DNA from: Phenylobacterium sp.
GTDB lineage: Bacteria > Pseudomonadota > Alphaproteobacteria > Caulobacterales > Caulobacteraceae
Assembly: GCF_019636135.1 (NCBI RefSeq)
Contig: NZ_JAHBYD010000001.1
Span: 186,001 to 250,000 of the forward strand
DNA length: 64,000 nucleotides
Reading direction: 5' to 3'
Shown here: one piece after another, positions 53,765 to 63,777 of the stretch
Layout: the number at the start of each line of letters is the position of its first letter
Position numbering within the stretch: position 1 is the first letter of the stretch
Program-made: the position numbers and the translations under genes
The notes under the pieces: model-generated
Database searches by the model: none
What the model was told of the DNA's origin: nothing
What the model saw: the letters and a program-made list of their open reading frames with translations, nothing else

Positions 53765-54081
53765 GCGTTCGCGATAGCGCGCGCGGCCCGCGAATGCATC
53801 GGGATTCACGCAGGATCGCTTCGCTGACCTGTAGAAGGAAGGGCTGGAGTTTGTGGGAACAATATGGAAACATCTGCAATGTGCATCGGCGTCGCGGGAA
53901 CGGCGGGTCGCGGCCGATGGTGCGAAGGAAATTCCCATGGAGCGCGTCGTGGTCCCCCATCGCTTCCGCGACGCCGCTGAAGCCGTCCACCGGGATGGCG
54001 GTTGTGGGTGAATCGAAAGCGCTGGGGACATCCCCGCGGCGCGGGTTGCCCCGGACGGGCGACGCACGGCATGACGGGGGC
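53765..54081. other. thiD-dnaQ divergent intergenic region with an SOS-like half-match
   Basis: The 317-base gap has no convincing gene. GAAC-AATATGG-AAAC (53857-53871) differs by one base from the GAAC-N7-GAAC LexA site found at imuA. AATATGG within it could also be a -10 element. It lies over 200 nt from the exonuclease start, so its relevance is doubtful. Confidence 0.3.
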
Positions 54082-54828
54082 ATGGCGCGTGAGATCGTTC
54101 TCGACACCGAGACCACGGGGTTCGACCCGCTGACGGGCGACCGGCTGGTCGAACTGGCGGCGCTGGAGATCGAGCAGTTCGTGCCGACCGGGCGCAGCTT
54201 CCACGTCTACATCGACCCCTGCCGCGACATGCCGATCGAGGCCGAGAGGATCCACGGGCTCTCGGCGGCGTTCCTGCGCGGCAAGCCGCGGTTCGAGGAC
54301 GAGAGCGTCGTCGACCGGTTCCTGGAGTTCGTCGGCGACGCGCCCATCATCGCCCACAACGCCGCCTTCGACCGGGGTTTCGTGAACTGGGAGCTGCAGC
54401 GGTGCGATCGCGCCGAGATCCCGGACTCTCGCTGGATCGACACCCTGGGGCTCGCCAAGCAGCGCTTCCCGGGCATGCACAATTCGCTGGATGCGCTCTG
54501 CAAGCGCTTCAAGATCTCGCTCAGCGAGCGCGAGAAGCACGGCGCGCTCATCGACGCCAAGCTGCTGGCCGCCGTCTATCTCGAGCTGAAGGGCGGCCGC
54601 GAGCGGCGGCTGGAGCTCTCCAGCGCCACGGCGTCGGGCGCTGTGACGATAGCCGCCCGCGTCGAGTACGGCGCACGGCCGCGCCCGCTCGCGCCGCGCT
54701 CGACCGAAGCCGAGCGCGCGACCCATGCGGCGTTCATCCGCGACAAGGTGAAGGGCGAGGCGCTCTGGGACCCGTTCGGCCTGGAGGGCGTGCTGGTCGA
54801 GGCGGGGGCGGAAGAGAAGGCCGCCTGA
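54082..54828 (+). CDS. dnaQ: DNA polymerase III epsilon-type 3'-5' exonuclease
   Basis: 248 residues from ATG 54082 (MAREIVLDTETTGFDPLTGD). DEDDh exonuclease: LDTETTG (Exo I), IIAHNAAFDRGFV (Exo II), and HGALIDAKLLAAVY with the His and Asp of Exo III. The length and C-terminal region after about 185 fit a replicative proofreading subunit. Divergent from thiD and convergent with secB (3 nt between stops). Confidence 0.93.
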   Translation: MAREIVLDTETTGFDPLTGDRLVELAALEIEQFVPTGRSFHVYIDPCRDMPIEAERIHGLSAAFLRGKPRFEDESVVDRFLEFVGDAPIIAHNAAFDRGFVNWELQRCDRAEIPDSRWIDTLGLAKQRFPGMHNSLDALCKRFKISLSEREKHGALIDAKLLAAVYLELKGGRERRLELSSATASGAVTIAARVEYGARPRPLAPRSTEAERATHAAFIRDKVKGEALWDPFGLEGVLVEAGAEEKAA

Positions 54829-54831
54829 CCC

Positions 54832-55314
54832 CTACGCGTGGCCGACCTGCGGGTCCTGTTGCGCCTTGCGGGCGGCGTAGACGCCGGCGAAGTCGATCGG
54901 GTCCAGCAGGAAGGGCGGGAAGCCGCCTTCGGACGTGACCTCGGCGATGATGCGGCGGGCGAACGGGAAGAGGTAGCGCGGGCACTCGATCAAGAGCACC
55001 GGCTCCATCTCGTCGGGCTGCACGCCGGAGATCTGGAAGACGCCGCCGTACAGCAGCTCGACGTGGAACAGCGGGCCGTCGGTGCGGTTGGCGCGGGCCG
55101 AGAGCTTCAGGTCCACCTCGAACAGGCCGTCCTCGCGGCCGCGGGCGTTCATCTCGACGCCGAGGTCGATCTGCGGCTGGTCCTGGCTGGGGCGCAGCGC
55201 GTCGGGCGCGCGGGGGTTTTCCATCGACAGGTCGCGGATGAACTGGGCGAGGATGCGGATGCCGGGCTCGGCGGAGCCTTCGGGCGCGGCCGCGCCGGCG
55301 TCGATGTCGGTCAT
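54832..55314 (-). CDS. secB: protein-export chaperone SecB
   Basis: 160 residues from ATG 55314 (MTDIDAG). Conserved features: [38 protein letters not shown] and [13 protein letters not shown], with the C-terminal [17 protein letters not shown]. SecB tetramers keep preproteins unfolded and deliver them to SecA. The acidic/Ala-rich N-terminus is normal for alphaproteobacteria. Convergent with dnaQ, divergent from the Tim44-like gene. Confidence 0.96.
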   Translation of the reverse strand: MTDIDAGAAAPEGSAEPGIRILAQFIRDLSMENPRAPDALRPSQDQPQIDLGVEMNARGREDGLFEVDLKLSARANRTDGPLFHVELLYGGVFQISGVQPDEMEPVLLIECPRYLFPFARRIIAEVTSEGGFPPFLLDPIDFAGVYAARKAQQDPQVGHA

Positions 55315-55505
55315 GGGGAGGCGGAAATCTCTCTGGTTCGCGGCAGGAGGCGCGCGTGTTCGGGGCACGCGGCTATCATGTGGTCGGCGGCGATGCAACG
55401 TCGCCCCTGACGCGGACGTTCCGTCGGACTATATAGCTATGAATGGGCGTATAAGGTCCCGTACGCTCAGACCGCCTCGACAGGGTCCCGACCGAAAGCC
55501 GCTCG

Positions 55506-56126
55506 TTGCAAGTCCTCGAACTGATCATCTTCGCCGGCCTCGCGGCCATCGTGCTGTACCAGCTCTATTCGGTGCTGGGCCGGCGCGTGGGACGCCAGCC
55601 CGAGGATCAGCAGGCCACGGCCGACGCCAAGGTGCGGCCGCCGCGCGCCCCGGCGGGGCTCATCGACCCCGTGGACGACGGCGTGGAACTGACCGGCCTG
55701 GCCGCCGTGAAGGCCAAGGATCCGGCCTTCGACATGACCCGCTTCCTGGGCGGCGCGAAGGGCGCCTACGAGATGGTGGTGAAGGCCTTCGCCGAGGGCG
55801 ACAAGGCGACGCTGCGCAACCTGCTGGCGCCGCCGGTGATGGCGAGCTTCGAAGGCGTGATCGACCAGCGCGCCGCCGAGGGCCGCACCGAAAGCGTCGA
55901 GTTCCTCCAGGCGCCGCGGGCGGACCTGGAGAAGGCCGAGGTCAGCGATGGCGACCTCGCGCGCCTGACGGTCCGGTTCCTGGCCGAGTTCCGCAGCCGC
56001 ACCAAGGGGCCGGAGGGCGAGGGCGTCGACGACCGCCGCACCGCCGAGCTCTGGACGTTCGAACGCCGCCTCAAGAGCCGCGACCCCAACTGGACGCTCG
56101 TCCACGTGGACGCCGCCGAAGCGTGA
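55506..56126 (+). CDS. Tim44-like (TimA) protein
   Basis: 206 residues from a TTG at 55506. One N-terminal membrane segment (VLELIIFAGLAAIVLYQLYSV) is followed by a linker and the Tim44-like domain (FLGGAKGAYEMVVKAFAEGD, ATLRNLLAPPVMASFEGVID, LWTFERRLKSRDPNWTLVHV). Alphaproteobacterial TimA is homologous to mitochondrial Tim44; its role in bacteria is not settled. It adjoins secB, divergently, which supports an export-related function. The stop overlaps the mltA start. Confidence 0.9.
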   Translation: MQVLELIIFAGLAAIVLYQLYSVLGRRVGRQPEDQQATADAKVRPPRAPAGLIDPVDDGVELTGLAAVKAKDPAFDMTRFLGGAKGAYEMVVKAFAEGDKATLRNLLAPPVMASFEGVIDQRAAEGRTESVEFLQAPRADLEKAEVSDGDLARLTVRFLAEFRSRTKGPEGEGVDDRRTAELWTFERRLKSRDPNWTLVHVDAAEA

Positions 56127-57253
56127 CCCTCCCCGGCTGGCGAGTGACGACGGCGAGCCTCGCCGCGCTCAGCCTCGCCGCCTGCGCCACGCCCTACGAG
56201 CACGGCCCGGTTCCGCCGGGCTATCCGCAACCGCCGCCGCCCGCCGAGACGCGCCCGCCTCTCCCGCCGGAAGAGGCGCCGCGCCGCGTGGAGCTGTCCG
56301 AACTGCCGGGTTGGACGGCCGACGACCATGACGCGGCGTTCGGCGCCTGGCGCGCGACCTGCCAGGCCAGCCGCGATCCGGGCCTCGCCGAACTCTGCCG
56401 CCGGGCGAAGGCGGTGCGCGATGTGGCGCCGGGCGTGGGCCGGCCGTTCTTCGAGGCGTTCTTCGTCGCCGAACGTGTCGGCGGCGAAGGGGTGCTCACC
56501 GCCTACTTCGCGCCGGTCTATCCGGCGCGGCGCAAACCCGACGCCGAATTCAGCGCGCCGGTGCGGCCGCGCCCCGCCGACCTGCGCGTCGATGGGACGG
56601 CGGTGCTTCAGGTCCAACCGGACGGGACCACCGCGCCCTATCCCGACCGCGCCGCGATCGAGGCGTGGCCCAGCGATGACGCCCTGGCCTGGATGCGGCC
56701 CGAGGATCTCTTCTTCCTGCAGGTGCAGGGCTCGGGGACGCTGACGTTCGAGGACGGCCGGCGGCTGAAGGCGCTCTACGCCGCGCACAACGGGCGCACG
56801 TTCGCCGGCATCGCCAACCCGATGCGCGACCGCGGGCTGCTGCCGCGCGACAATACCTCGGGCGATGCGATCCGCGGCTGGCTGGCCGCCCACCGCGGGC
56901 CCGAGGCCGACGAGATCATGCGGCTGAACCCGCGCTACGCCTTCTTCCGCCTGGCGCCCGACGACGGCCAGCCGCCGGTCGGCGCGGCCAACATCCCCCT
57001 ACCCCGCGGCCGCGCGGTGGCGGTGGACCCGGCGTTCCACGCCATGGGCGAGCTGCTCTGGATCGACGCCAATGCGCCGCTGCTGGCGGGCGCCTTCCCG
57101 AGCTACCGGCGCGCGGTGACGGCGCTCGACACCGGCGGCGCGATCAAGGGCGACGTGCGGGCCGACCTCTACCTGGGCGAGGGCGATCAGGCCGGCGCGG
57201 AGGCCGGGCGCGTGCGCCACACCCTGAAGCTCTGGCGGCTGGTCCCGCGGTGA
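56123..57253 (+). CDS. mltA: membrane-bound lytic murein transglycosylase A
   Basis: 376 residues from a GTG at 56123 in a GTGA overlap. Lipoprotein signal with a lipobox LAAC near residue 17-20. The MltA and 3D domains include FFLQVQGSGTLTFEDGR and MGELLWIDANAPLL; the catalytic Asp is probably the one in the RADLYLGEGDQAG segment following DTGGAIKG. It cleaves the glycan beta-1,4 bond with anhydro-sugar formation at the outer membrane. The Pro-rich linker after the lipid anchor is long. Confidence 0.94.
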   Translation: MTLPGWRVTTASLAALSLAACATPYEHGPVPPGYPQPPPPAETRPPLPPEEAPRRVELSELPGWTADDHDAAFGAWRATCQASRDPGLAELCRRAKAVRDVAPGVGRPFFEAFFVAERVGGEGVLTAYFAPVYPARRKPDAEFSAPVRPRPADLRVDGTAVLQVQPDGTTAPYPDRAAIEAWPSDDALAWMRPEDLFFLQVQGSGTLTFEDGRRLKALYAAHNGRTFAGIANPMRDRGLLPRDNTSGDAIRGWLAAHRGPEADEIMRLNPRYAFFRLAPDDGQPPVGAANIPLPRGRAVAVDPAFHAMGELLWIDANAPLLAGAFPSYRRAVTALDTGGAIKGDVRADLYLGEGDQAGAEAGRVRHTLKLWRLVPR

Positions 57254-57753
57254 AGCGTCATCCGACGCCGGAAGAGCTGCACCTGTGGGGCAAGGTGGCC
57301 GCCACGGTGCATCCGCTGCAGGGCCGCGCCGAGCCCCGCAAGGCGCGGGCCCAGACCCTGGACGCGCCGGCCCGCATCGCGCCGAAGGACCTGAAGCCTG
57401 TTCGCGATGCGCGGCGCGGTGCGCTGGAAGGCATCGAGCCCAACCGCCGCCACCGGATCGCGAAGGAACGCGAGGAGATCGGCGGCCGGATCGACCTGCA
57501 CGGCCTGACGCAGGACCGGGCGCGCGTGGCGCTGGAGGGCTTCCTGGTGCGGGCGTGGGACGACGGCTGGCGCGCGGTGCTGGTGATCACCGGCAAGGGC
57601 GTGCAGGGCGACGGCGTGCTGAAGCGGCGCGTGCCCGACTGGCTGGGCGCGCCTGAGCTCTCGCACATCGTGGCCGGCCTGTCGGAAGCCGCGCGCCACC
57701 ACGGCGGCGCCGGGGCGCTCTACGTGGCGCTGAAGCGCAAGCCGAAGCTCTAG
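57250..57753 (+). CDS. Smr/MutS2-type domain protein
   Basis: 167 residues from GTG 57250, in a GTGA overlap with mltA. The Smr domain is complete: IDLHGLTQDRARVALEGFL, VLVITGKGVQGDGVLKRRVPDWL and HIVAGLSEAARHHGGAGALYV. A basic N-terminal part (KRHPTPEELHLWGKVAATV) precedes it. Stand-alone Smr proteins are nicking nucleases or ribosome-associated factors; the exact role is unknown. Confidence 0.92.
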   Translation: MKRHPTPEELHLWGKVAATVHPLQGRAEPRKARAQTLDAPARIAPKDLKPVRDARRGALEGIEPNRRHRIAKEREEIGGRIDLHGLTQDRARVALEGFLVRAWDDGWRAVLVITGKGVQGDGVLKRRVPDWLGAPELSHIVAGLSEAARHHGGAGALYVALKRKPKL

Positions 57754-57784
57754 CCTCTCCCCACCGCTGTCATCTCTCATCGCC

Positions 57785-57936
57785 GTCATCCCGGTTTGGG
57801 CGTAGCCCAAGACCGGGACCCAACCGTCCGGCGTATCGATGGTGGGAGAGCGGCCCGGCGGTCAGGGGCCAGATCACCAGCTCAGAGCACCGGCGGGTTG
57901 GGTCCCGGTCTTGGGCTCCGCCCAAACCGGGATGAC
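57785..57936. repeat. long inverted repeat (41-bp arms) after the Smr gene
   Basis: Arms 57785-57825 and 57896-57936 match at 40 of 41 positions, and are themselves stem-loops (GTTTGGGCGTAGCCCAA). The GTCATCCCGG end is a common REP-like word. It separates the Smr gene from convergent hisE. Confidence 0.9.
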
Positions 57937-57963
57937 AAACGGGGGGTGGCCAGGGAGCGCGAA

Positions 57964-58284
57964 CTACGCCCGCGAGGCCTTTTCCTTCAGGCCGCTGGTT
58001 CCCTCGCGGGCCTCCAGGCGTTCGGCGACTTCGTCGAGGCTGACGCCGGCGGCGGCGATGACGACGAGCCAGTGGTAAATCAGGTCGGCGCTCTCGTGGG
58101 TGAGGGCTTCGCGGTCGCCCTGGGCGGCGGCGATGACGGTCTCGACGGCTTCCTCGCCCATCTTCTTGGCGGCGCGGTCGAGGTCGCCCAGGAGCTGGGC
58201 GGTGTAGGAGGTCGAGGTGTCGCCGCCGCGGCGGCTCTCGATGGTTTCGGCCAGGCGGCCGACGACTTCCGTGAAGCGACTCAT
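57964..58284 (-). CDS. hisE: phosphoribosyl-ATP diphosphatase
   Basis: 106 residues. Metal-binding helices [18 protein letters not shown] and [16 protein letters not shown] are diagnostic of the MazG-like HisE fold. It removes pyrophosphate from phosphoribosyl-ATP, histidine step 2. The start overlaps the hisF stop in ATGA, last of the his series. Confidence 0.96.
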   Translation of the reverse strand: MSRFTEVVGRLAETIESRRGGDTSTSYTAQLLGDLDRAAKKMGEEAVETVIAAAQGDREALTHESADLIYHWLVVIAAAGVSLDEVAERLEAREGTSGLKEKASRA

Positions 58285-59081
58285 GCTGCGGCTTGCTCCG
58301 TGATCCGGACGGGGATGCCGGCGGCGGCCATGGCGGCCTTGGCTTCGCCGATGCCGACCTCGCCGAAGTGGAAGATGGAGGCGGCCAGCACGGCGTCGGC
58401 GCCGGCCTGCACGCCCTCGACCAGGTGCCTGGCGGCGCCCGCACCGCCCGACGCGATGACCGGCACGCTGACGGCCTGCGAAACGGCGCGCACTAGGTCG
58501 AGGTCGTAGCCGGTCTTGGCGCCGTCGCGGTCCATGGAGGTGAGCAGGATCTCGCCGGCGCCCTTCTCCACCGCCTCGACCGCATAGGCGACCACGTCCA
58601 GGCCGGTCGCCCGGCGACCGCCGTGGGTGTAGACCTCCCAGCCGTCGTTGCGCCCGCCGGGACCCGTGCGCGTGGACCCGTGCTTCGCGTCGATCGCCAC
58701 GACGGTGGCCTGGCTGCCGAAGGCGTCGGCGCAGGCCGAGATCAGGTCGCGGTTCTCCACCGCCGAGGTGTTGATGCTGATCTTGTCGGCGCCGGCCAGC
58801 AGCAGGCGGCGCGCGTCCTCGACCTTGCGGATGCCGCCGCCGACGCTGAGGGGCATGAAGCAGACCTCCGCGGTGCGCGCGACGACATCGAAGATCGTGT
58901 CGCGGTTCTCGTGGGATGCGGTGATGTCGAGGAACATCAGCTCGTCGGCCCCGGCGGCGTCGTAGGCGCGGGCCTGCTCGACGGGATCGCCGGCGTCGCG
59001 CAGGGAGACGAACTGCACGCCCTTCACCACCCGGCCGTCCTTCACGTCCAGGCAGGGGATGACGCGGACCTTCAGCGTCAT
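58281..59081 (-). CDS. hisF: imidazole glycerol phosphate synthase, cyclase subunit
   Basis: 266 residues from ATG 59081 ([21 protein letters not shown]). TIM barrel with catalytic Asp residues in IPCLDVKDG and [12 protein letters not shown]. It works with HisH to make imidazole glycerol phosphate and AICAR. Overlaps hisA and hisE by ATGA. Confidence 0.97.
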   Translation of the reverse strand: MTLKVRVIPCLDVKDGRVVKGVQFVSLRDAGDPVEQARAYDAAGADELMFLDITASHENRDTIFDVVARTAEVCFMPLSVGGGIRKVEDARRLLLAGADKISINTSAVENRDLISACADAFGSQATVVAIDAKHGSTRTGPGGRNDGWEVYTHGGRRATGLDVVAYAVEAVEKGAGEILLTSMDRDGAKTGYDLDLVRAVSQAVSVPVIASGGAGAARHLVEGVQAGADAVLAASIFHFGEVGIGEAKAAMAAAGIPVRITEQAAA

Positions 59082-59800
59082 GCGGCGACGCCCAGGGCTT
59101 CGGCGGGGTCGATGGCGCCGTTGTAGAGGGCGCGGCCGAGGACGGCGCCGGCCACCGGCGCGCCCTTGCGCGCCTTCAGGCGGTGGAGGTCGTCGACGCT
59201 GGCGAGGCCGCCCGCGGCGATGACGGGGATCGCCACCGCGTCGGCGATGGCCCCGAAGGCGTCGACGTCGAAGCCCATGACCGTGCCGTCGCGGTCGATG
59301 TCGGTGATGATGAGGGCGGCGACGCCGGCGTCCTCGAAGCGCCTGGCCACGGTGATCGCATCGAGGTCGCTGTCGGCGGTCCAGCCGTTCACCGCGACCT
59401 TGCCCTTGCGCACGTCGACGCTGACGGCGATCTGCTCGGGATAGGCCAGCGCCGCGGCGATGACGATGTCCGGCTGCTGCACCGCCACCGTGCCCAGGAT
59501 CACGCGGCTGACGCCGGCCTCGATCCAGCGCTCGACGTCCTTCAGGGTGCGGATGCCGCCGCCGAGCTGCACGGGCACCGACACCGACGACAGGATGGCC
59601 TCGACGCCCCGGGCGTTGATCGCCTCGCCCTGCACCGCGCCGTTCAGGTCGACCACGTGGATCCAGTGGAAGCCGGCGTCGGCCCACTGCTTCGCCTGCG
59701 CGCCGGGGTCGGCGTTGAACACGGTGGCCGTCGAGAGGTCGCCGTGCAGGACGCGCACGCACTGGCCGTCCTTCAGGTCGATGGCGGGGTAGAGGATCAC
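59078..59800 (-). CDS. hisA: phosphoribosylformimino-AICAR-P isomerase
   Basis: 240 residues from a GTG at 59800 ([20 protein letters not shown]). Half-barrel repeats with Asp residues in YPAIDLKDG and [12 protein letters not shown]. Performs the Amadori rearrangement in histidine synthesis. Start overlaps the hisH stop in GTGA. Confidence 0.97.
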   Translation of the reverse strand: MILYPAIDLKDGQCVRVLHGDLSTATVFNADPGAQAKQWADAGFHWIHVVDLNGAVQGEAINARGVEAILSSVSVPVQLGGGIRTLKDVERWIEAGVSRVILGTVAVQQPDIVIAAALAYPEQIAVSVDVRKGKVAVNGWTADSDLDAITVARRFEDAGVAALIITDIDRDGTVMGFDVDAFGAIADAVAIPVIAAGGLASVDDLHRLKARKGAPVAGAVLGRALYNGAIDPAEALGVAA

Positions 59801-60435
59801 GGACGCCACTCCAGGAAGTCGGCCAGGAGCCTCAGGCCGGACGCTTGCGATTTCTCGGGGTGGAACTGCACCCCGGCGAGGTTGTCCCGCGCCACGGCGG
59901 CGGGGAACCGGCCGCCGTGGTCCACATAGGCCGCCACATCGGCGGTGTCTTGCGGATACATGGCGAACGAGTGGGTGAAGTAGACGGGCGCGCCGGCGCG
60001 CAGGCCCGCCAGCACCGGCAGGCCGCTCACGGCCTCGAGGTTGTTCCAGCCCATGTGCGGGACCTTCAGCGCCGGGTCGGACGGGGCGATCTTCCTCACG
60101 TCGCCGTCGATCCAGCCGAGGCCGGGGGTGACGCCGAACTCCAGGCCGCGCGAGGCCATGAGCTGCATGCCGACGCATATTCCCAGGAACGGCGCTGCGC
60201 GCCGGATGACGGCATCGTTCAGCGCCTCGATCACGCCGGACCGGGCGGCGAGCGCGTCCATGCAGGCCTTGAAGGCGCCGACGCCCGGCAGGACGACGCG
60301 GTCGGCCCTGGCGACCGCCTCGGGATCGTGGGTGACGACGATGTCGGCGGTCCCGGCCGCCGCGCGGACCAGGGCCTTCTCGGCCGAGCGCAGGTTGCCC
60401 GACCCGTAGTCGATCAGGACGACGGTCTGGGTCAC
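59797..60435 (-). CDS. hisH: imidazole glycerol phosphate synthase, glutamine amidotransferase subunit
   Basis: 212 residues. Class I amidotransferase triad: nucleophile Cys in [10 protein letters not shown], His and Glu in VQFHPEKSQ. Supplies ammonia to HisF. The gap to hisB upstream (174 nt) contains an inverted repeat, while hisH, A, F and E all overlap. Confidence 0.96.
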   Translation of the reverse strand: MTQTVVLIDYGSGNLRSAEKALVRAAAGTADIVVTHDPEAVARADRVVLPGVGAFKACMDALAARSGVIEALNDAVIRRAAPFLGICVGMQLMASRGLEFGVTPGLGWIDGDVRKIAPSDPALKVPHMGWNNLEAVSGLPVLAGLRAGAPVYFTHSFAMYPQDTADVAAYVDHGGRFPAAVARDNLAGVQFHPEKSQASGLRLLADFLEWRP

Positions 60436-60472
60436 GACGACCTTCCTGCGCGCCGTCGGCGCCGTCGAATTG

Positions 60473-60551
60473 AACCGCGGAGATCGCGGAGATTCGCAGA
60501 GATGTCGGCGCGGCGCGGATCGCTCCGCGCATCTCCGCGATCTCTGCGGTT
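60473..60551. repeat. imperfect inverted repeat between hisB and hisH
   Basis: Arms 60473-60494 and 60530-60551 match at 20 of 22 positions, with the word CGCGGAGATCGCGGAGA repeated inside. It sits in the only sizeable gap of the his gene row and could form a processing or attenuation hairpin in the message. Confidence 0.8.
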
Positions 60552-60609
60552 TGAAGGATGGCGCTGCCGCGCCACCGGGGCTGGGGGCGGCGCTGCAGTC
60601 ATGAAGGAA

Positions 60610-61200
60610 CTACAGCACGCCCTTGGTGGAGGGGGCGTGGCCGTGGGTCTTGGGGTCGAGCTCGACGGCGGCGCGGACCGCGCGGGCCAGGGCCTTGAAG
60701 CCGCTCTCGGCGATGTGGTGGGAGTTCGTGCCGTACAGGCACTCCAGATGGACACACGCGCCGCCGTTCATGGCGAACGCGTGGTGGAACTCCTTGAAGA
60801 GCTCGGTGTCCATGTCGCCGACCTTCGGCGTCCTGAACTCGACCTTCCAGATCAGGTAGGGCCGGTTGGAGAAGTCGATGGCGCAGCGGCTCAGCGTCTC
60901 GTCCATCGGGATGTAGGCGTGGCCGAAGCGGCGGATGCCCTTGAAGCCGTCGAGGGCTTCCTTGATCGCCTGGCCGAGCACGATGCCGGTGTCCTCCACC
61001 GTGTGGTGCATGTCGATGTGCAGGTCGCCCCTGGTCTCGACGTCGAGGTCGATGCCGCCGTGGCGGGCGAAGCTGTCCAGCATGTGGTCGAAGAAGCCGA
61101 TGCCGGTGGAGACCTTGCTGACGCCGGTCCCGTCCAGGTCCACGGCGACGCGGATCTGGGTCTCCCTGGTGTTGCGGACGACCTCGGCCTTGCGGCTCAT
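60610..61200 (-). CDS. hisB: imidazoleglycerol-phosphate dehydratase
   Basis: 196 residues. His/Glu metal sites in [41 protein letters not shown] and [10 protein letters not shown]. Monofunctional form, without the histidinol-phosphatase domain of enterics. It starts 13 nt after the stop of the kinase gene, so the two are probably co-transcribed. Confidence 0.97.
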   Translation of the reverse strand: MSRKAEVVRNTRETQIRVAVDLDGTGVSKVSTGIGFFDHMLDSFARHGGIDLDVETRGDLHIDMHHTVEDTGIVLGQAIKEALDGFKGIRRFGHAYIPMDETLSRCAIDFSNRPYLIWKVEFRTPKVGDMDTELFKEFHHAFAMNGGACVHLECLYGTNSHHIAESGFKALARAVRAAVELDPKTHGHAPSTKGVL

Positions 61201-61213
61201 GACAACCCCCGAA

Positions 61214-62203
61214 TTACAGACCGCGACTCGCGGCGAGGTCCTTCAGCGAGACCTGCGGCCGCGGCCCGTAGTGCGAGATCACCTCGGCCGCCGCCAGCCC
61301 GCCCAGCCGCGCGCAGTCGCGCAGCGAACGGCCCCGGGAGAGGCCGAAGAGGAACCCGGCCGCGTATTGGTCGCCCGCGCCGGTGGTGTCCACGACTTTC
61401 TCTATCGCCTCGGCCGGCACGTGCAGGGTTTCGCCCTTGGAGAGCACCACCGAGCCCTTCTCGCTGCGGGTGACGGCGGCGAGCTCGCAGTGGCGCAGGA
61501 GCTGCTCGCAGGCCTCGTCGAAGTCGGCGGTCTCGTAGAGCGCCAGCAGCTCGGCCTCGTTGGCGAAGAGGAGGTCGACCTGGGTCTCGATGAAGCCCTT
61601 CAGGCCGCCGCGGTGGCGCTCGACCACGAAGCTGTCGGAGAGGGTGAGCGCGATCCTGCGGCCGGCGCCGTGCGCGAGACCAGCCGCCTTGGCGAAGGCG
61701 CGCCGCGCGGCCTCGGCGTCGAACAGGTAGCCTTCCAGGTAGACCACCTTGGCGGCCTCGACGGTGGCGACGTCGACGTCGTCGTCGGTGAACTCCACCG
61801 AGGCGCCCAGGAAGGTGCACATGGTGCGTTGCGCGTCCGGGGTGACGTTGATCATCGAGACCGCGGTGGCCGGGCCGCCCGTGAGGGGCGCGTTGTCGAA
61901 CCTGGCGCCGATGGCGCGCATGTCGTGCGCGAAGACGCGGCCCAGCGGGTCGTCGGCCACCTTGCCCATGAAGGCGCCCCTGCCGCCGAAGCTGGCCAGG
62001 CCCGCGATGGTGTTGGCGGCCGAGCCGCCCGAGGCCTCCACCGCCTCGCGCATCTTCGCGTAGAGGGCCGCCGACTGCCCGGCGTCGACCAGCATCATGG
62101 CGCCCTTGGTCAGCCCGTTCTCGGCGAGGAAGGCGTCGTCGCACGGCGCGATCACGTCGACGATGGCGTTGCCGATCGCGGCGACGTCGTAGGTCTCGGG
62201 CAT
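61214..62203 (-). CDS. PfkB-family sugar/adenosine kinase
   Basis: 329 residues. Ribokinase fold: [14 protein letters not shown] at the N-terminus, [23 protein letters not shown] and [16 protein letters not shown] with the catalytic Asp and anion hole. The sequence matches the bacterial adenosine-kinase-like group; sugar kinase activity is the alternative. The position directly upstream of hisB is notable, because histidine synthesis consumes ATP and releases AICAR. Confidence 0.88.
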   Translation of the reverse strand: MPETYDVAAIGNAIVDVIAPCDDAFLAENGLTKGAMMLVDAGQSAALYAKMREAVEASGGSAANTIAGLASFGGRGAFMGKVADDPLGRVFAHDMRAIGARFDNAPLTGGPATAVSMINVTPDAQRTMCTFLGASVEFTDDDVDVATVEAAKVVYLEGYLFDAEAARRAFAKAAGLAHGAGRRIALTLSDSFVVERHRGGLKGFIETQVDLLFANEAELLALYETADFDEACEQLLRHCELAAVTRSEKGSVVLSKGETLHVPAEAIEKVVDTTGAGDQYAAGFLFGLSRGRSLRDCARLGGLAAAEVISHYGPRPQVSLKDLAASRGL

Positions 62204-62313
62204 AAGCAGGCAATCCCCTCGGGCCAGGGCGCGCCGATTACAGGGAAAAGGTCGGCGAAGCTAGGCGCCGGCCGTGACGTCCAGGAAGGGGGCACGACCG
62301 TCTGAGGTTCAGG

Positions 62314-63615
62314 CTAGGTCGCCGGCGGCGGCTTCGCGGCGGCGGCTTCGGTCTTCAGACGCTGCACCATGTCGCCCGAGAGGTAGCCGTCGGCCGTGAA
62401 GCCGCGGGCCTTCTGCCAGCTCCGCAGAGCCTTGCGCGTGCCCATGCCGACCACGCCGTCGGGCTGGCCCGCGTCGAAGCCCAGGGCGTTCAGCGCGCGC
62501 TGGGCCGTCATCCGGTCGACGAGCGACAGCGGCGTCTCCTGCGGCCAGGCCCGGGTCAGCGGCGGCGCGCCGGCGAAGCGGTCGGCCAGCAGGCCCACGC
62601 CCAGCGCGTACGACAGGCTGTTGTTGTACTGGCGCAGCGCGAAGTGGTTGGGGAACAGCAGGAAGATCGGCCCGCCCGCGCCGGCCGGCGCCGCCAGTTG
62701 CGCCCGGGCGTTCGTGTCGGCGTCGGCCCAGGGCCGCCCGTCGGCGGGCTTCACGCCCTGCGCCGCCCACTCGGCGGGCGTCAGCTTCGGCCCCTCGGTC
62801 ACGCTGTAGTCGAAGCGCGCCGGCACGCTGACCTCGCGCGCCCAGCTCTGTCCGCGCGCCCAGCCGGCCTTGGCGAGCAGGTTGGCGGCCGACGCCAGGC
62901 TGTCGGCGCTGGAGCCCCAGATGTCGCGCCTGCCGTCGCCGTCCTGGTCGACGGCGGTGGCGAGGAAGGTCGAGGGGATGAACTGCGTCTGCCCCATCGC
63001 CCCGGCCCACGAGCCGCGCAGGCGCGCCCGCGGCTGTTCGCCCGACTGTATGATCTTGAGCAGGGCCACGATCTCGCCCTCGGCCCAGCCGCGCCGCCGG
63101 CCCTGCGCCGCCAGCGTCGCGAGCGAGCGCAGCGTGTCGTAGTCGCCCTGGATCGAACCGAACCCGCTCTCCAGCGCCCAGACGCCCAGCAGGATGTCGC
63201 GCGGCACCCCGTAGCGCTGCTCGATCGCGCCCCAGACCGGCATCGAGGCGTGATAGCGCTGGCCGATGGCCACCCGGTCGGCGGTCACCACGCCGCGCAG
63301 GTAGTCGCCGATCGGCTTGGAGAACTCCGGCTGGCGTGAATCCGCCCCCGCCACGCGCGGATCGGGCGTCAGGCCGGCCATCTCGCGGCGGAAGACCGCA
63401 GGCTCGATCCCGGCGGCCATCGCCCGGCTCTCGAAGTCCGAGGCCCAGGCGTCGAAGGTCTGGTCGCCGGACGCCGTCGGCGGCTGGATGCTGGCCTGCG
63501 CCGGCGCGGCCTCGCCCACGGATGCGCCGACGCCGGCCATCGGCGTCGAGCCGCCGGGCGCCATCGGCGAGGCGCAGCCGGCCAGGAGCAGCATCAGGGG
63601 CAGTCGAAAACTCAT
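62314..63615 (-). CDS. lytic murein transglycosylase (MltB type) with peptidoglycan-binding domain
   Basis: 433 residues from ATG 63615 (MSFRLPLMLLLAGC), a lipoprotein signal with lipobox LAGC. The SLT domain includes GVWALESGFGSIQGDY with the catalytic Glu and SWAGAMGQTQFIPSTF. A peptidoglycan_1-type domain ends the protein (AQRALNALGFDAGQPDGVVG). It cleaves glycan strands at the outer membrane. The second lytic transglycosylase in the window, unlike MltA at 56123. Confidence 0.93.
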   Translation of the reverse strand: MSFRLPLMLLLAGCASPMAPGGSTPMAGVGASVGEAAPAQASIQPPTASGDQTFDAWASDFESRAMAAGIEPAVFRREMAGLTPDPRVAGADSRQPEFSKPIGDYLRGVVTADRVAIGQRYHASMPVWGAIEQRYGVPRDILLGVWALESGFGSIQGDYDTLRSLATLAAQGRRRGWAEGEIVALLKIIQSGEQPRARLRGSWAGAMGQTQFIPSTFLATAVDQDGDGRRDIWGSSADSLASAANLLAKAGWARGQSWAREVSVPARFDYSVTEGPKLTPAEWAAQGVKPADGRPWADADTNARAQLAAPAGAGGPIFLLFPNHFALRQYNNSLSYALGVGLLADRFAGAPPLTRAWPQETPLSLVDRMTAQRALNALGFDAGQPDGVVGMGTRKALRSWQKARGFTADGYLSGDMVQRLKTEAAAAKPPPAT

Positions 63616-63777
63616 CCGGCTGAATCTAGGGTGCGTCGGCGCGGCGCCCAATCACTTCGGTGTCAGCGCGGCACGCGGCGAGGGGGCGGCGCAGGTTGAC
63701 TTGCCGGGACCCGCCCCGTATATGCGCGCGCTCTGTTTGACACCGGCCGGGTTCCCGGCCCGATGAGATTTGGGTCC

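Noticed and set aside
53765..53830. TPP riboswitch upstream of thiD
   Set aside because: The conserved CTGAGA and ACCTGA-type core elements are not seen on the minus strand before the ATG.
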